64,000 nucleotides of DNA from Paraburkholderia sp. D15 (GTDB lineage Bacteria > Pseudomonadota > Gammaproteobacteria > Burkholderiales > Burkholderiaceae): contig NZ_CP110396.1 in NCBI RefSeq assembly GCF_029910215.1, forward strand, positions 2,232,001 through 2,296,000. The letters run 5' to 3'. How positions within the stretch are numbered: the first letter of the stretch is position 1; every line of letters starts with the position of its first letter. This document shows positions 47,650 through 57,188 of this stretch, one piece after another. The position numbers and the translations under genes were made by a program. Under the pieces are notes generated by a model. That model made no database searches. It saw nothing but the letters and a program-made list of their open reading frames with translations, and was not told where the DNA came from.

Positions 47650-47689
47650 TGCAAAACGGCGCGCCTCGAACGAGGCGCGCCGTTTTGCA
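47650..47689. terminator. Large hairpin after POT gene
   Basis: A perfect 19-base-pair stem (47650-47668 with 47671-47689) with a two-base turn; the outer arms have A4 and T4 tracts, so it works as a terminator on the plus strand and possibly also on the minus strand. Confidence 0.75.
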
Positions 47690-47805
47690 TTGATAAGCCG
47701 CGACCTCGTTCCGGGAATTGCAGCTTCCTCCCGCGGAGGTAAGCTTAGGGCCGTCACTGGTCTTTCGACCTGATCATTTGCCGGATAGTTGAGGTAGCCA
47801 ATCGG

Positions 47806-49284
47806 ATGGACATCCATATCGTCGTCGAAGGACATCACGACCTGTCCGGACAGATCTATCGGCAACTGCGCGCGGGCATTCTCGAAGGGCGTCTTGCCGG
47901 CGGCACGCGCTTGCCGTCCACGCGCGATCTCGCGACGCAACTGGGCGTGTCGCGCAAGACCACGCTCGACGTGTTCGAGCGCCTGCTCGCCGAGGGCTAT
48001 CTCAGCGCCCGCGCGGGCTCGGGCACCTTCGTCGCGGAGGGTCTCGAACGCCTGCCGGCAGCGAGTTCCGCGCACGCGCGCGAGGTCGACTCCGCGCGCG
48101 AACACGCGAAGCCTGGCGCACGCAGCGCGGCGCGCGCGCAGCCGCTCTGGGACGAGATGCCGGACATCCTGCCGCTGCCACGCGCGACGGTGCCGTCGCC
48201 GCTCGATTTCGTCGGCGGCGCGGTCGACAAGTCGCTGTTTCCGTTCGACGTGTGGCGCCGTTGCGTGAATCACGCGCTGCGCGCGCAGGCGCGCAGTCCC
48301 GGCACTTATCGCGAGGCGGGCGGCGAACAGGAACTGCGTCTCGCGATCTCGCGTTACCTCGCGTTCAACCGCGCGGTGTCGAGCAACTGGGACGACGTGA
48401 TCGTCACGCAGGGCGCGCAGAACGCGCTCGATCTTATCGCGCGCATCACGTTTCGTCCCGGCGATGTCGCGGCGATCGAAGACCCCGGGTATCCGCCGGT
48501 GCATGCGTGCTTCCAGGCGGCCGGCGCGCGCGTCGTGCCGGTGCCGGTGGATAGCGAAGGCTTGATCGTTGCCCGGCTGCCGGACAACGCGCGGCTCGTG
48601 TATGTGACGCCGTCGCATCAGTTTCCGCTCGGCATGCCGATGAGTCTGGAACGGCGCGTCGAGTTGCTCGAATGGGCGCAGAAGCGCGGCGCGGTGATCA
48701 TCGAGGACGATTACGACTGCGAGTACCGCTTCGAAGGCCGGCCGATGGAGCCGCTGAAGAGTCTCGATCGCGCGGGACTCGTCGCATACGTGGGCACGTT
48801 TTCCAAGACCATCTTTCCGGAGTTGCGCATGGGCTACGTGGTGCCGCCCGCGTCGCTGCGCGGCGCGCTGCTCAAGGCGCGCCAGATCGTCGATGGACAT
48901 GGCTGCACGCTCACGCAGACCGCGCTCGCGTCGTTCATGCTCAACGGCGATTTCGCCAAGCATCTGCGGCGCATGCACAAGACCTACGCGGCGCGTCGCG
49001 CGATGCTGCTGCATCACTTGCAGGGCGATCTCGCACGCTGGTTCGAACCGATCGTGCCGACGGCGGGCATTCACATGGCGGCGCACCTGAAAGCGCCGTT
49101 GAGCGAGGCAGCAGTAGTCGCCGCGGCGCGCAGCGAAGCCGTCGGCATCTATGGGCTCGCGCCGTTTTATCTGCGCGCGAAACCGCGGGCGGGACTGATC
49201 TTCGGCTACGGCAGCATCGCGGTCGAACACGTCGATGCGTCGCTCGCGAAGCTGGCCGAGGTGCTGCCGCGCATCGCGCGTTGA
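47806..49284 (+). CDS. MocR/PdxR-type GntR regulator with aminotransferase domain
   Basis: A 492-residue regulator. Residues about 10-80 are a GntR winged helix (GQIYRQLRAGILEGRLAGGTRLPSTRDLA, SRKTTLDVFERLLAEGYL). From about 115 follows a fold-type I aminotransferase domain with PLP-binding Lys334 (GTFSKTIFPELRMGYV) and EDDYDCEYRFEG. Such proteins sense PLP or an amino acid as aldimine. It stands alone between the POT gene and the nucleotidase; its target is not evident here. Confidence 0.85.
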   Translation: MDIHIVVEGHHDLSGQIYRQLRAGILEGRLAGGTRLPSTRDLATQLGVSRKTTLDVFERLLAEGYLSARAGSGTFVAEGLERLPAASSAHAREVDSAREHAKPGARSAARAQPLWDEMPDILPLPRATVPSPLDFVGGAVDKSLFPFDVWRRCVNHALRAQARSPGTYREAGGEQELRLAISRYLAFNRAVSSNWDDVIVTQGAQNALDLIARITFRPGDVAAIEDPGYPPVHACFQAAGARVVPVPVDSEGLIVARLPDNARLVYVTPSHQFPLGMPMSLERRVELLEWAQKRGAVIIEDDYDCEYRFEGRPMEPLKSLDRAGLVAYVGTFSKTIFPELRMGYVVPPASLRGALLKARQIVDGHGCTLTQTALASFMLNGDFAKHLRRMHKTYAARRAMLLHHLQGDLARWFEPIVPTAGIHMAAHLKAPLSEAAVVAAARSEAVGIYGLAPFYLRAKPRAGLIFGYGSIAVEHVDASLAKLAEVLPRIAR

Positions 49285-49465
49285 GATGAAGCGCCGGCCT
49301 CACCGTAGTCGCCAGCAGTCACGATAAACATTACTTAAGCCTATCGACTTCCATACAAATCATTGTCACAAAGCAGCCGTACGCTTGCGCCTCTGTAATT
49401 GTTTGTAATGCAAAGCCGGCCTCACCGACCGGCACGACAACATAACGAACTGGAGGGCAGTCAGG

Positions 49466-51559
49466 ATGCAAGTGAAGTCGATGGCAGGAAAGTGGCAGCG
49501 TGCACGCGGCGCGTTGAGCGCGATAACGACCCTTGGCACATTGAGCGCGCTCGGTCTGTCGGCATGCGGCAGCGGCCTCGATGCCGACAAGCCGGCGTCG
49601 ACGGCCGCGCAGCAAACGACGGTGGCGAACGGCACGACCGCGACGCTCGCGTTGCTCGAAACGACCGACATCCACACCAATCTGCTCAGCTACGACTACT
49701 ACAAGCTGGCCGAAGACAAGTCGCTCGGGCTGGAGCGCACGGCGACGCTGATCGCGGCGGCGCGCAAGGAATTCCCGAACACGATGCTGCTCGACGACGG
49801 CGACACGATCCAGGGCACCGCGCTCGCCGACTACCAGGCGCAGGTCGCGCCGATCGATTGCAAGACCACGCTGGGGGTCTACAAGGTGATGAACCTGCTG
49901 AAGTACGACGCGGGCACGATCGGCAATCACGAATTCAACTACGGCCTGCCGTTTCTCGCACAGGTCACGGGCAACGCGTTCGACGTGCCGAACATGAGCC
50001 CGGTGGCGTCGCAACCGAAGTGCGCGGGCCCGCAATTTCCGCTGGTGCTGTCGAACGTGCTCGGCGCGAAATCGCAGCAGCCGATCTTCAAGCCGTACAC
50101 GATTATCGAACGCACGCTGACCGCCAGGTCGCCCGACGGCAAGACCGTCAGCGCGCCGGTGAAGATCGGCGTGATCGGCTTCACGCCGCCGGCGATCATG
50201 TCGTGGGACAAGCGCTGGCTCGATGGCAACGTTTACACGCAAGGCCTCGTGGAAAGCGCGTCGAAGTACGTGCCGGAAATGAAGGCGAAGGGCGCGCAGA
50301 TCATCGTCGCGATGTCGCACGGCGGCCTCGACAATTCGACCTATTCGCCGTCGATGGAAAACGGCAGCTACTATCTGTCGAAAGTGCCGGGCATCGACGC
50401 GATGCTGATCGGCCACTCGCACCAGGTGTTCCCGGACAAGAACAGCACCGTCACGCAGTTCAACCTGCCGGGCGTCGACAAGGTGAAGGGCACCGTCAAC
50501 GGTGTGCCGACCGTGATGGCGAATTTCTGGGGCAAGCACCTCGGCGTCATCAAGCTCGCGCTGAACTACGCGAACGGCACGTGGACAGTCGATCGTAATT
50601 CGAGCACCGCGGAAGCGCGCGCGATCCAGAACGCGGACAACAGCTACGTCGCGGTCGATCCGTCGATCTCGCAGGCGATCGCGGCCGAACACGCGGCGAC
50701 CATCAACTACGTGAAGACGCCGATCGGGTCGACCGATTTCCGCATGACGACCTACTTCGCCGACGTGGGCGACGTGTCCGCCATCGAGATCGTCAACCAG
50801 GCGCAGGCCGCGTACACGCAGGACTACATCAGCGCGAATCTGCCGCAATACGCGGGCATTCCGGTGTTGTCGGTAAGCGCGCCGTTCAAGAGCGGTTTCG
50901 GCGGCGGTAACGATTTCACCGACGTCGCGCAAGGCAACGTGGCGATCAACAACGCCGCCGACCTGTACCTGTACCCGAATACGATCTACGCGGTGAAGGT
51001 GACGGGCGCCGACCTGAAGGCCTGGCTCGAAACCGCGGCGAAGCGCTTCAACAAGATCGATCCGGCCAACACGGCGGCGCAGGCGCTGGTCAGTACCTAC
51101 CCGGGCTACAACTTCGACATGATCACGTCGAAGGACTTCAGCTACGAAATCGACGTGACGCAGGCGGTCGGCAACCGGATTCGCAACCTGAGCTATCAGG
51201 GTGCGCCGATTTCGGACACGCAGTCGTTCATCGTCGCGACCAACAACTATCGCGCGAGCGGCGGCGGCAATTTCCCGGGTCTCGACGGCAGCAAGACGAT
51301 CTACGCGTCGCCGGATGCGAGCCGCGACGTGCTGATCGCGTACATCAAGAAAGTGGTGGCGATCAAGGCGGCGACCAACGGCAGCGATCGTAGCTGGCGC
51401 TTCACGAAGGTCGCGACCGCCGGGCCGGTGACGTTCAAGGCGGCGCCGAATCTGGTCTCGCTTGCACAGGCCAACGGCATCAACAACGTCGCGCAGATCC
51501 AGGCCGACGACGGCACCGGCAAGGGGCTTGCGGTGTACTCGGTCAACCTGAATCAATGA
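49466..51559 (+). CDS. CpdB-type 2',3'-cyclic phosphodiesterase/3'-nucleotidase lipoprotein
   Basis: A 697-residue exported enzyme. A lipobox G-L-S-A-C (Cys34) marks it as a lipoprotein. The metallophosphatase domain shows ETTDIHTNLL, DDGDTIQGTALADY, GTIGNHEFNYGLPF, AMSHGGLD and GHSHQVFP metal ligands; the C-terminal 5'-nucleotidase domain has NNYRASGGGNFPGL. The TDIHTN/NHEFNYGL pattern fits CpdB rather than UshA. It releases nucleosides from 2',3'-cyclic or 3'-nucleotides in the periplasm, which the CNT transporter at 24520 could import. GGAGG precedes ATG 49466. It overlaps the next gene (ATGA). Confidence 0.85.
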   Translation: MQVKSMAGKWQRARGALSAITTLGTLSALGLSACGSGLDADKPASTAAQQTTVANGTTATLALLETTDIHTNLLSYDYYKLAEDKSLGLERTATLIAAARKEFPNTMLLDDGDTIQGTALADYQAQVAPIDCKTTLGVYKVMNLLKYDAGTIGNHEFNYGLPFLAQVTGNAFDVPNMSPVASQPKCAGPQFPLVLSNVLGAKSQQPIFKPYTIIERTLTARSPDGKTVSAPVKIGVIGFTPPAIMSWDKRWLDGNVYTQGLVESASKYVPEMKAKGAQIIVAMSHGGLDNSTYSPSMENGSYYLSKVPGIDAMLIGHSHQVFPDKNSTVTQFNLPGVDKVKGTVNGVPTVMANFWGKHLGVIKLALNYANGTWTVDRNSSTAEARAIQNADNSYVAVDPSISQAIAAEHAATINYVKTPIGSTDFRMTTYFADVGDVSAIEIVNQAQAAYTQDYISANLPQYAGIPVLSVSAPFKSGFGGGNDFTDVAQGNVAINNAADLYLYPNTIYAVKVTGADLKAWLETAAKRFNKIDPANTAAQALVSTYPGYNFDMITSKDFSYEIDVTQAVGNRIRNLSYQGAPISDTQSFIVATNNYRASGGGNFPGLDGSKTIYASPDASRDVLIAYIKKVVAIKAATNGSDRSWRFTKVATAGPVTFKAAPNLVSLAQANGINNVAQIQADDGTGKGLAVYSVNLNQ

Positions 51560-52326
51560 GCGCGCCGATGAAAGCGCCGATGAGCGCGCGATTCGCGTTG
51601 ACGCTGGCGGCGGCTTTCGCGGTCGTCGTCGGCACGCTCGCCACGCTGGCGGCCACGCACGTGTCCGATGCGCAGATCGACGACTGGCAGATGCAGGGTG
51701 CGTCCACGCACGATGCGTCGCCGGTGTGGCGATTGCGTCTGACGGCGGCGTTCGGCAACGCGGCGGCGCGCGAGGCGCTGGCCGACGTGTCGATCAGCTC
51801 GACACGACTCGACGAGCGCCGCGATGGCGTCGAGTTGTATCGGCAACTTGCGCTCGACGGCGCGCCACGCGCGCAAGCCACGCTGGGTCATCTGCTGCTG
51901 CGCGGTGTGCCCGGCATCGCGCCGGACTACGCGGAGAGCCGCCGTTGGCTGGAGCAGGCCGTCACGCACGCGCCGCTCGACGCTCAGGCCGCGTACGATC
52001 TGGCGACGCTGCATCGCAACGGCTACGGCGTCGCGCGCGACGATGCGCTGGCATTGCACTGGCTTGCGCGCGCCGCGCAGGCGGGGCTGCCGCTCGCGCA
52101 ATTCCAGCTCGCCAACGAGTACCGTTTCGGCGCGACATTGCCGCACGACGATGCGCTCGCGCTGCAATGGCTGACGCGCGCGGCCAACGCGGAGTTACCC
52201 GAAGCCAACCTCGCGCTGGCGATCGCGTATCGCAACGGCGAGCTCGGCCTGAAACGCGACGTCGACGAATACTGGGCGCACGTGAAGGAAAGCGAGCACG
52301 ATCTGAAGCACGTCAGCCGACAGTAA
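51556..52326 (+). CDS. Sel1-repeat protein with signal anchor
   Basis: A 256-residue protein. An N-terminal hydrophobic segment at about 12-33 is a signal anchor or signal peptide. From about 90 come at least three to four Sel1-type tetratricopeptide-like repeats (AQATLGHLLLRGVPG, AAYDLATLHRNGYGVARDD, AQFQLANEYRFGATLPHDD). It is translationally coupled to the nucleotidase, so it probably assists or interacts with it in the periplasm. Function is otherwise unknown. Confidence 0.75.
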   Translation: MSAPMKAPMSARFALTLAAAFAVVVGTLATLAATHVSDAQIDDWQMQGASTHDASPVWRLRLTAAFGNAAAREALADVSISSTRLDERRDGVELYRQLALDGAPRAQATLGHLLLRGVPGIAPDYAESRRWLEQAVTHAPLDAQAAYDLATLHRNGYGVARDDALALHWLARAAQAGLPLAQFQLANEYRFGATLPHDDALALQWLTRAANAELPEANLALAIAYRNGELGLKRDVDEYWAHVKESEHDLKHVSRQ

Positions 52327-52823
52327 GCGGCGTCGAGCGCGGGTTCGATTCACGCTTCGAACGCCGCATCGGAACGCGCTGCGCGTTTCTGCCGCAGAGG
52401 AAAATTAGCCGCCCCCGGCAGCGAAACAGGCTGCCGGGGGCGTGTTTTTTCCGCTGCGTGGAGATGAACGGCGAGCGCTTGACGAGTGCGCGACGGACGC
52501 GATCGTCCACCCGTTCATGCGTTTTCGCGCCGCACACCGCCGAATCCGTTATCGCCGGATAGGTCGATACGCATGCATCGAAACGCCTTGTAACGTGCGT
52601 TACCGATTTGTGTTGTCGGCCTCGACGACCTGCTCCGACACACGTTTACCCGCTAAAACAAGCATCAAAATGTGTTGCGAAGTCTGCACGACGCAACAAA
52701 CCCTGGGCGTTATACACAAAAGAGTCGCGCAAATCGTATTAGCGCTTGTAGAATCCGGCCTTGAAGCGTGCACATACCGTGTGCGCTTCGTGCTATTCAC
52801 TGACCACAACAGGTAGGAGAAAC
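52327..52823. other. Intergenic region Sel1/HU genes
   Basis: 497 bases. Holds the terminator of the Sel1 gene at 52411-52450 and the control region of the HU-like gene, with AGGAG just before 52824. No promoter could be assigned with confidence and no gene is called. Confidence 0.45.
52411..52450 (+). terminator. Rho-independent terminator of nucleotidase/Sel1 operon
   Basis: A perfect 12-base-pair GC-rich stem (52411-52422 with 52430-52441), seven-base loop, then six T. Very strong. Confidence 0.9.
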
Positions 52824-53276
52824 ATGCCGACTTCCGCAAAAAAGGTGGCCAAGAAGGCTGCTGCCCCGGTACCGACCAAGAAGGTTGCTGCAAAGAAAGT
52901 TCCTGCGAAGAAAGCTGTCGCAGCTAAGAAGGTCGCCGTGAAGGCGTCCGGCGCTCCGTCGCCGATCAAGGACACCTTCACGAAGGCCTCGCTGGCTGCA
53001 CACGTCGCGGAACGCGCCGCTGTGGAACCGAAGACCGCCAAGGCCGTGCTGGCCGCGCTCGAAGATACGATCCTCGGCGCCGTGCACAAGAAGGGCGCTG
53101 GCGAATTCACGCTGTCGGGTCTTCTGAAGATCGTCGTGCAAGCTGTGCCGGCGAAGAAGAAGCGCTTCGGCAAGGACCCGTTCTCGGGTGAAGAGCGCTG
53201 GTTCCCGGCCAAGCCGGCTAGCGTGCGCATCAAGGCACGTCCGCTGAAGAAGCTGAAGGACGCTGCTGCGGGCTAA
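52824..53276 (+). CDS. HU-family DNA-binding protein with Lys/Ala tail
   Basis: A 150-residue nucleoid protein. Residues about 5-43 are a Lys/Ala-rich, histone H1-like tail of PAKKA and AAKKV repeats; the rest is an HU/IHF fold (LAAHVAERAAVEPKTAKAVLAALEDTILGAVHKKGAGEFTLSGLLKIVV), with a modified C-terminal arm (KKKRFGKDPFSGEERWFPAKPASVRIKARPL). It resembles the tailed HU proteins of Burkholderiales. Start ATG 52824 follows AGGAGAAAC. It stands alone with a strong terminator. Confidence 0.88.
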   Translation: MPTSAKKVAKKAAAPVPTKKVAAKKVPAKKAVAAKKVAVKASGAPSPIKDTFTKASLAAHVAERAAVEPKTAKAVLAALEDTILGAVHKKGAGEFTLSGLLKIVVQAVPAKKKRFGKDPFSGEERWFPAKPASVRIKARPLKKLKDAAAG

Positions 53277-53709
53277 ATGCGTTTGGAGCGTTGGCGGGTT
53301 TGGACATCGGGCTTAAACATCGGGTTTAAACATCGTTAACGTTTCATCCATTCCGCGGTACAGGTTGTTCGAAATCCCCGTGAGTGCAAACTCACGGGGA
53401 TTTTTTCATGGGCGCGACGCGCCGCTCGCCGGCCTTCGTCCGCATTCGGGAACGTTCGATCGCACCCATCGCGCACCGCGAATCGAACGACACACGCACC
53501 GCCATGCTGCGGATGCACCGTACTAGCGCATCATGAGCCGCCGCAGTACGATGGCAGCGAAGCCGTGCCGGTCGGGATGCGCTGTTAGCGTGCACGTATC
53601 GTGGGTTGTGCGCGAAAAGCTCAATGGCATAGCGCTTGCTTGATCGATTGTCGAACACCGAATGCGCAGCGCATTCGCCTTCTATCCGACAACAAGAGCG
53701 GGGCGTGAC
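53277..53709. other. Intergenic region HU/ATP-grasp genes
   Basis: 433 bases. Holds the HU terminator (53374-53406). The right part should contain the promoter of the ATP-grasp operon, but none is obvious. Open frames on the minus strand here are Arg-rich shadows. Confidence 0.45.
53374..53406 (+). terminator. Terminator of HU-like gene
   Basis: 11-base-pair stem including the A-T closing pair (53374-53384 with 53391-53401), six-base loop and T6 run. Confidence 0.9.
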
Positions 53710-55119
53710 ATGCGATGCTATGACGAGATGCGTCATCATGACGATGCCGTGCGGCCACACTACGCGCGCTTTGAGCGGTGGCTGGTGAAGCAGGGCAACG
53801 AGGCGATCGCACGCAAGCGTGCGGAAGCCGACCTGCTGTTTCGCCGGGTCGGCATCACCTTCGCGGTGAACGGCGACCTGTCCGGCACCGAACGGCTGAT
53901 TCCCTTCGACCTGATTCCGCGCATCATTCCGCGCGGCGAATGGCAAACGCTCGAAGCGGGTTTACGTCAGCGCGTGCAGGCGCTCAATCTGTTTATCCAC
54001 GACGTCTATCACGATCGCAACATCGTGCGCGCCGGCATCGTGCCGGCCGAGCAGGTCTATACCAACGCGCAGTATCGTCCCGAGATGCAGGGCGTGAATG
54101 TGCCGCTCGGTGTTTACGCGCATATCGCCGGTGTCGATGTGGTGCGCGCGGGCGACGAGGGCGAGTTCTACGTGCTCGAAGACAACTTGCGCGTGCCCTC
54201 CGGCGTCTCCTACATGCTCGAAAACCGCAAGATGATGATGCGGTTGTTTCCCGAGCTGTTCGTGCAGAACCGCATCGCGCCGGTCGCGCATTATCCCGAC
54301 CTGTTGCTCGATACGCTGCGCTCGGTCGCGCCGGAAGGCGTCGACGATCCGGTGGTCGTGGTGCTCACGCCGGGCATGTACAACTCCGCGTATTTCGAGC
54401 ACACCTTCCTCGCGCAGCAGATGGGCGTCGAACTCGTCGAAGGCAAGGACCTGTTCGTCGACGACAACTATGTGTTCATGCGTACCACGCAAGGACCGAA
54501 ACGCGTCGACGTGATCTACCGTCGCGTCGACGACGATTTTCTCGACCCGCTCGCGTTCCGCAACGATTCGGCGCTCGGCGTGCCGGGCTTGCTGACCGCG
54601 TATCGCGCGGGCCGCGTCGCGCTCGCGAACGCGATGGGCACCGGCATCGCCGACGACAAATCGATCTATCCGTATGTGCCGGAAATGATCGAGTTCTATC
54701 TCGGCGAGAAGCCGATTCTCAACAACGTCCCCACGTTTCAGTGCCGCAAACCCGACGATCTGGCGTACACGCTCGCGCATCTGCCGGAGCTGGTCGTGAA
54801 GGAAGTGCATGGCGCCGGCGGCTACGGGATGCTGGTGGGACCGGCCTCGACGAAGGCCGAAATCGAGTCGTTCCGCGAGCGGCTGATCGCGCGGCCGGCG
54901 GGTTATATCGCGCAGCCCACGCTCGCGCTTTCCGCGTGTCCGACCTTCGTCGAAGCCGGCATCGCGCCGCGCCATATCGATCTGCGGCCGTTCGTGCTGT
55001 CCGGCAAGACCGTCACGATGGTGGCTGGCGGCCTCACGCGGGTCGCGCTGCAGGAGGGTTCGCTCGTGGTCAACTCGTCGCAGGGAGGCGGGACCAAGGA
55101 CACCTGGATGGTCGACTGA
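53710..55119 (+). CDS. Circularly permuted ATP-grasp family protein
   Basis: A 469-residue paralogue of the first half of the fusion at 8824-11529. Shared marks include VLTPGMYNSAYFEHTFLAQQMGVELVEGKDLFVDD and ALGVPGLLTAYRAGRVALANAMG, and the C-terminal SLVVNSSQGGGTKDTWMVD typical of the free-standing form. It should ligate a carboxylate to an amine with ATP. The start ATG 53710 is chosen because the family N-terminus begins soon after; ATG 53728 is an alternative. It begins the second ligase cluster and is followed by the alpha-E gene. Confidence 0.83.
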   Translation: MRCYDEMRHHDDAVRPHYARFERWLVKQGNEAIARKRAEADLLFRRVGITFAVNGDLSGTERLIPFDLIPRIIPRGEWQTLEAGLRQRVQALNLFIHDVYHDRNIVRAGIVPAEQVYTNAQYRPEMQGVNVPLGVYAHIAGVDVVRAGDEGEFYVLEDNLRVPSGVSYMLENRKMMMRLFPELFVQNRIAPVAHYPDLLLDTLRSVAPEGVDDPVVVVLTPGMYNSAYFEHTFLAQQMGVELVEGKDLFVDDNYVFMRTTQGPKRVDVIYRRVDDDFLDPLAFRNDSALGVPGLLTAYRAGRVALANAMGTGIADDKSIYPYVPEMIEFYLGEKPILNNVPTFQCRKPDDLAYTLAHLPELVVKEVHGAGGYGMLVGPASTKAEIESFRERLIARPAGYIAQPTLALSACPTFVEAGIAPRHIDLRPFVLSGKTVTMVAGGLTRVALQEGSLVVNSSQGGGTKDTWMVD

Positions 55120-55222
55120 AGCGGTTGTCCGCGCAGACCCGTTACGTGCTTCGATAGGTTCGACGCGGGTCGCTTGTCATCAGCTAACTCATCAGCTCAT
55201 TCATCAGATACGGAACGCCGTC

Positions 55223-56173
55223 ATGCTAAGCCGCACCGCCGATCACCTCTTCTGGATGGCCCGCTACATGGAGCGCGCGGAGAACACCGCCCGCATGCTC
55301 GACATCAACCTGAAAGCGCTGCTATTGCCGCAGACGCCCGAGCAGGAAGCGCGCGCGCAACGTTCGGTGCTGCGCATCTCCGAACTCGAAACCGCGTTCG
55401 CGCAACGCTACGACGAACCGACGCGCGAACACGTGCTCGATTTCATGGTGGCGGACGCCAACAATCCGTCGAGTATTCACTCGTGTCTGCAGGCCGCGCG
55501 CGAAAACGCCCGCGCGGTGCGCGGCACGCTGACCACCGAATGGTGGGAAACCATTAACGATACGTGGCTCGAATTCAACGAACGGATCGCGTCGGGGCAG
55601 GCGGCCGGCAATCCGGGCGCGCTGTTCGAGTGGGTGAAGTTCCGCTCGCATCTGTCGCGCGGCGTGACGATCGGCACCGCGTTGCAGGACGACGCGTTTT
55701 TCTTCACGCAGCTCGGCACCTATCTCGAACGGGCCGACAACACCGCGCGGATTCTCGACGTGCGCTTCGCGGATGTCGAGCCGAATTCACGCGATGCCGC
55801 GCGCCAGCTCGAAGACTTCTACTACTGGACGTCGATCCTGAGTTCGGTGTCGGCGCTGGAGATCTATCGCAAGGTTTATCGCGACGTGGTCACGCCCGCG
55901 CGCGTGGTCGAGTTGATGATCCTGAACCAGCAGATGCCGCGCTCGCTGCTCGCCTCGCTCGACGGGGTCTGCGCGAATCTCGCGATGTTGCGCACCTCGG
56001 GCTCGAACCAGACCGAACGTTTCGCCGGCAAACTGCGCGCCGAACTCGTGTACTCCGACATCCGGCAGATTTTCGAAGCCGGCCTGCACGCCTATCTGAC
56101 GCAGTTCCTGGCTCGCGTGTTCGAGCTCGGCAATCTGGTCGCGCGTACCTATCTGATGCTGCCCGTTGCCTGA
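55223..56173 (+). CDS. Alpha-E domain protein
   Basis: A 316-residue all-helical protein. It opens with MLSRTADHLFWMARYMERAENTARML, the family signature, which also appears inside the fusion at 8824-11529. The internal arrangement of Arg/Glu-rich helices is conserved. Alpha-E proteins always go with the permuted ATP-grasp and are proposed to hold the substrate or partner. The mechanism is unknown. Starts 104 bases after the ATP-grasp gene. Confidence 0.85.
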   Translation: MLSRTADHLFWMARYMERAENTARMLDINLKALLLPQTPEQEARAQRSVLRISELETAFAQRYDEPTREHVLDFMVADANNPSSIHSCLQAARENARAVRGTLTTEWWETINDTWLEFNERIASGQAAGNPGALFEWVKFRSHLSRGVTIGTALQDDAFFFTQLGTYLERADNTARILDVRFADVEPNSRDAARQLEDFYYWTSILSSVSALEIYRKVYRDVVTPARVVELMILNQQMPRSLLASLDGVCANLAMLRTSGSNQTERFAGKLRAELVYSDIRQIFEAGLHAYLTQFLARVFELGNLVARTYLMLPVA

Positions 56174-56186
56174 CGGAGTTCTCTTT

Positions 56187-56987
56187 ATGTTTCTGACGAT
56201 CCGCCACGACACGTCCTATCGCTACGAAGCGACGGTTCACTATTCGATCCAGCAGCTACGTCTGACGCCCGCGAGCGGCGCCTCGCAGGTGGTGCGGCGC
56301 TGGAGCATCGACGCGCCGGGCAAACTCGACGCCACCTTCGACGCGTACGGCAACGTGCTGCATACGCTGGTCATCAACAAGCCGCACAACGAAATCCGTC
56401 TACATGTGTCCGGCGAAGTCGACACGCTGCCGCTGATCGACGGTCATTTGCCCGACGGCGTCGGTCCGATCCCGCTCGAACATTTCACCTGCTCGACGCG
56501 GCTGACCGAGGCCGATGCGGCGATTCGCGAGCTGGCCGCGACGGTGCCGGCGCTCGCCAGTGCATCGAATCTGATCGCCTTGTCCGAGCAGATCGTGCAG
56601 CGCGTGAAGTACAACCCGGGCGTCACCGAGGTCACCAGCACGGCCGGCCAGGCGCTCGCGCTCGGCAACGGCGTGTGTCAGGACCACGCGCATCTGATGC
56701 TCGCCTGCTGCCGCGCGCGTGGCGTTCCGGCGCGCTACGTGAGCGGCTATATCGAACCCGGCGAGGTCGAACATGCCGCGAGTCATGCGTGGGTGGACGT
56801 GTGGCTCGAAGGCAAGGGCTGGATTTCCGTCGACGTCACGCATGCCGCGTTTGCGAGCGAGATCTATTGCCGGCTCGCCGTCGCACGCGATTACGAGGCC
56901 GCCGCGCCGGTACGCGGACGGCGTGTTGGGGGGCTGGAGGAACAACTGAAGGTGTCGGTGACGGTCAGTTCGCAGATGCCGCAATAG
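56187..56987 (+). CDS. Transglutaminase-like cysteine peptidase
   Basis: A 266-residue protein of the family. N-terminal beta region (FLTIRHDTSYRYEATVHYS) and core triad Cys164 (NGVCQDHAHLM), His200 (ASHAWVDVW) and Asp216 (ISVDVTHA). It lacks the usual D-P-T after the Asp. The start at ATG 56187 follows GACGGAG; the frame from 56166 overlaps the alpha-E gene. It belongs to the second ligase cluster. Confidence 0.87.
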   Translation: MFLTIRHDTSYRYEATVHYSIQQLRLTPASGASQVVRRWSIDAPGKLDATFDAYGNVLHTLVINKPHNEIRLHVSGEVDTLPLIDGHLPDGVGPIPLEHFTCSTRLTEADAAIRELAATVPALASASNLIALSEQIVQRVKYNPGVTEVTSTAGQALALGNGVCQDHAHLMLACCRARGVPARYVSGYIEPGEVEHAASHAWVDVWLEGKGWISVDVTHAAFASEIYCRLAVARDYEAAAPVRGRRVGGLEEQLKVSVTVSSQMPQ

Positions 56988-57188
56988 CGGCATGGCGTCA
57001 TCGCGCAGCGATGCAGTCGCGTATGGCACGCGGCCGGGCATGAGCATGAGCATGAGCGCCCCGGCAGCGAGCGTTAGCCCACATTGCCATTCAGTTTGCC
57101 CGCGCCGCCGCCGTAATACGGAAGAGCGGTGCGTGCGCGCCGCATTACAATAGCGCCGTTCAGCAGCCTCCAGCGGGATCTTTTCCTC

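Noticed and set aside
49331..51556. 741-residue minus-strand open frame
   Set aside because: Antisense to the nucleotidase gene, Arg/His/Val-rich, no domain features or ribosome binding site.
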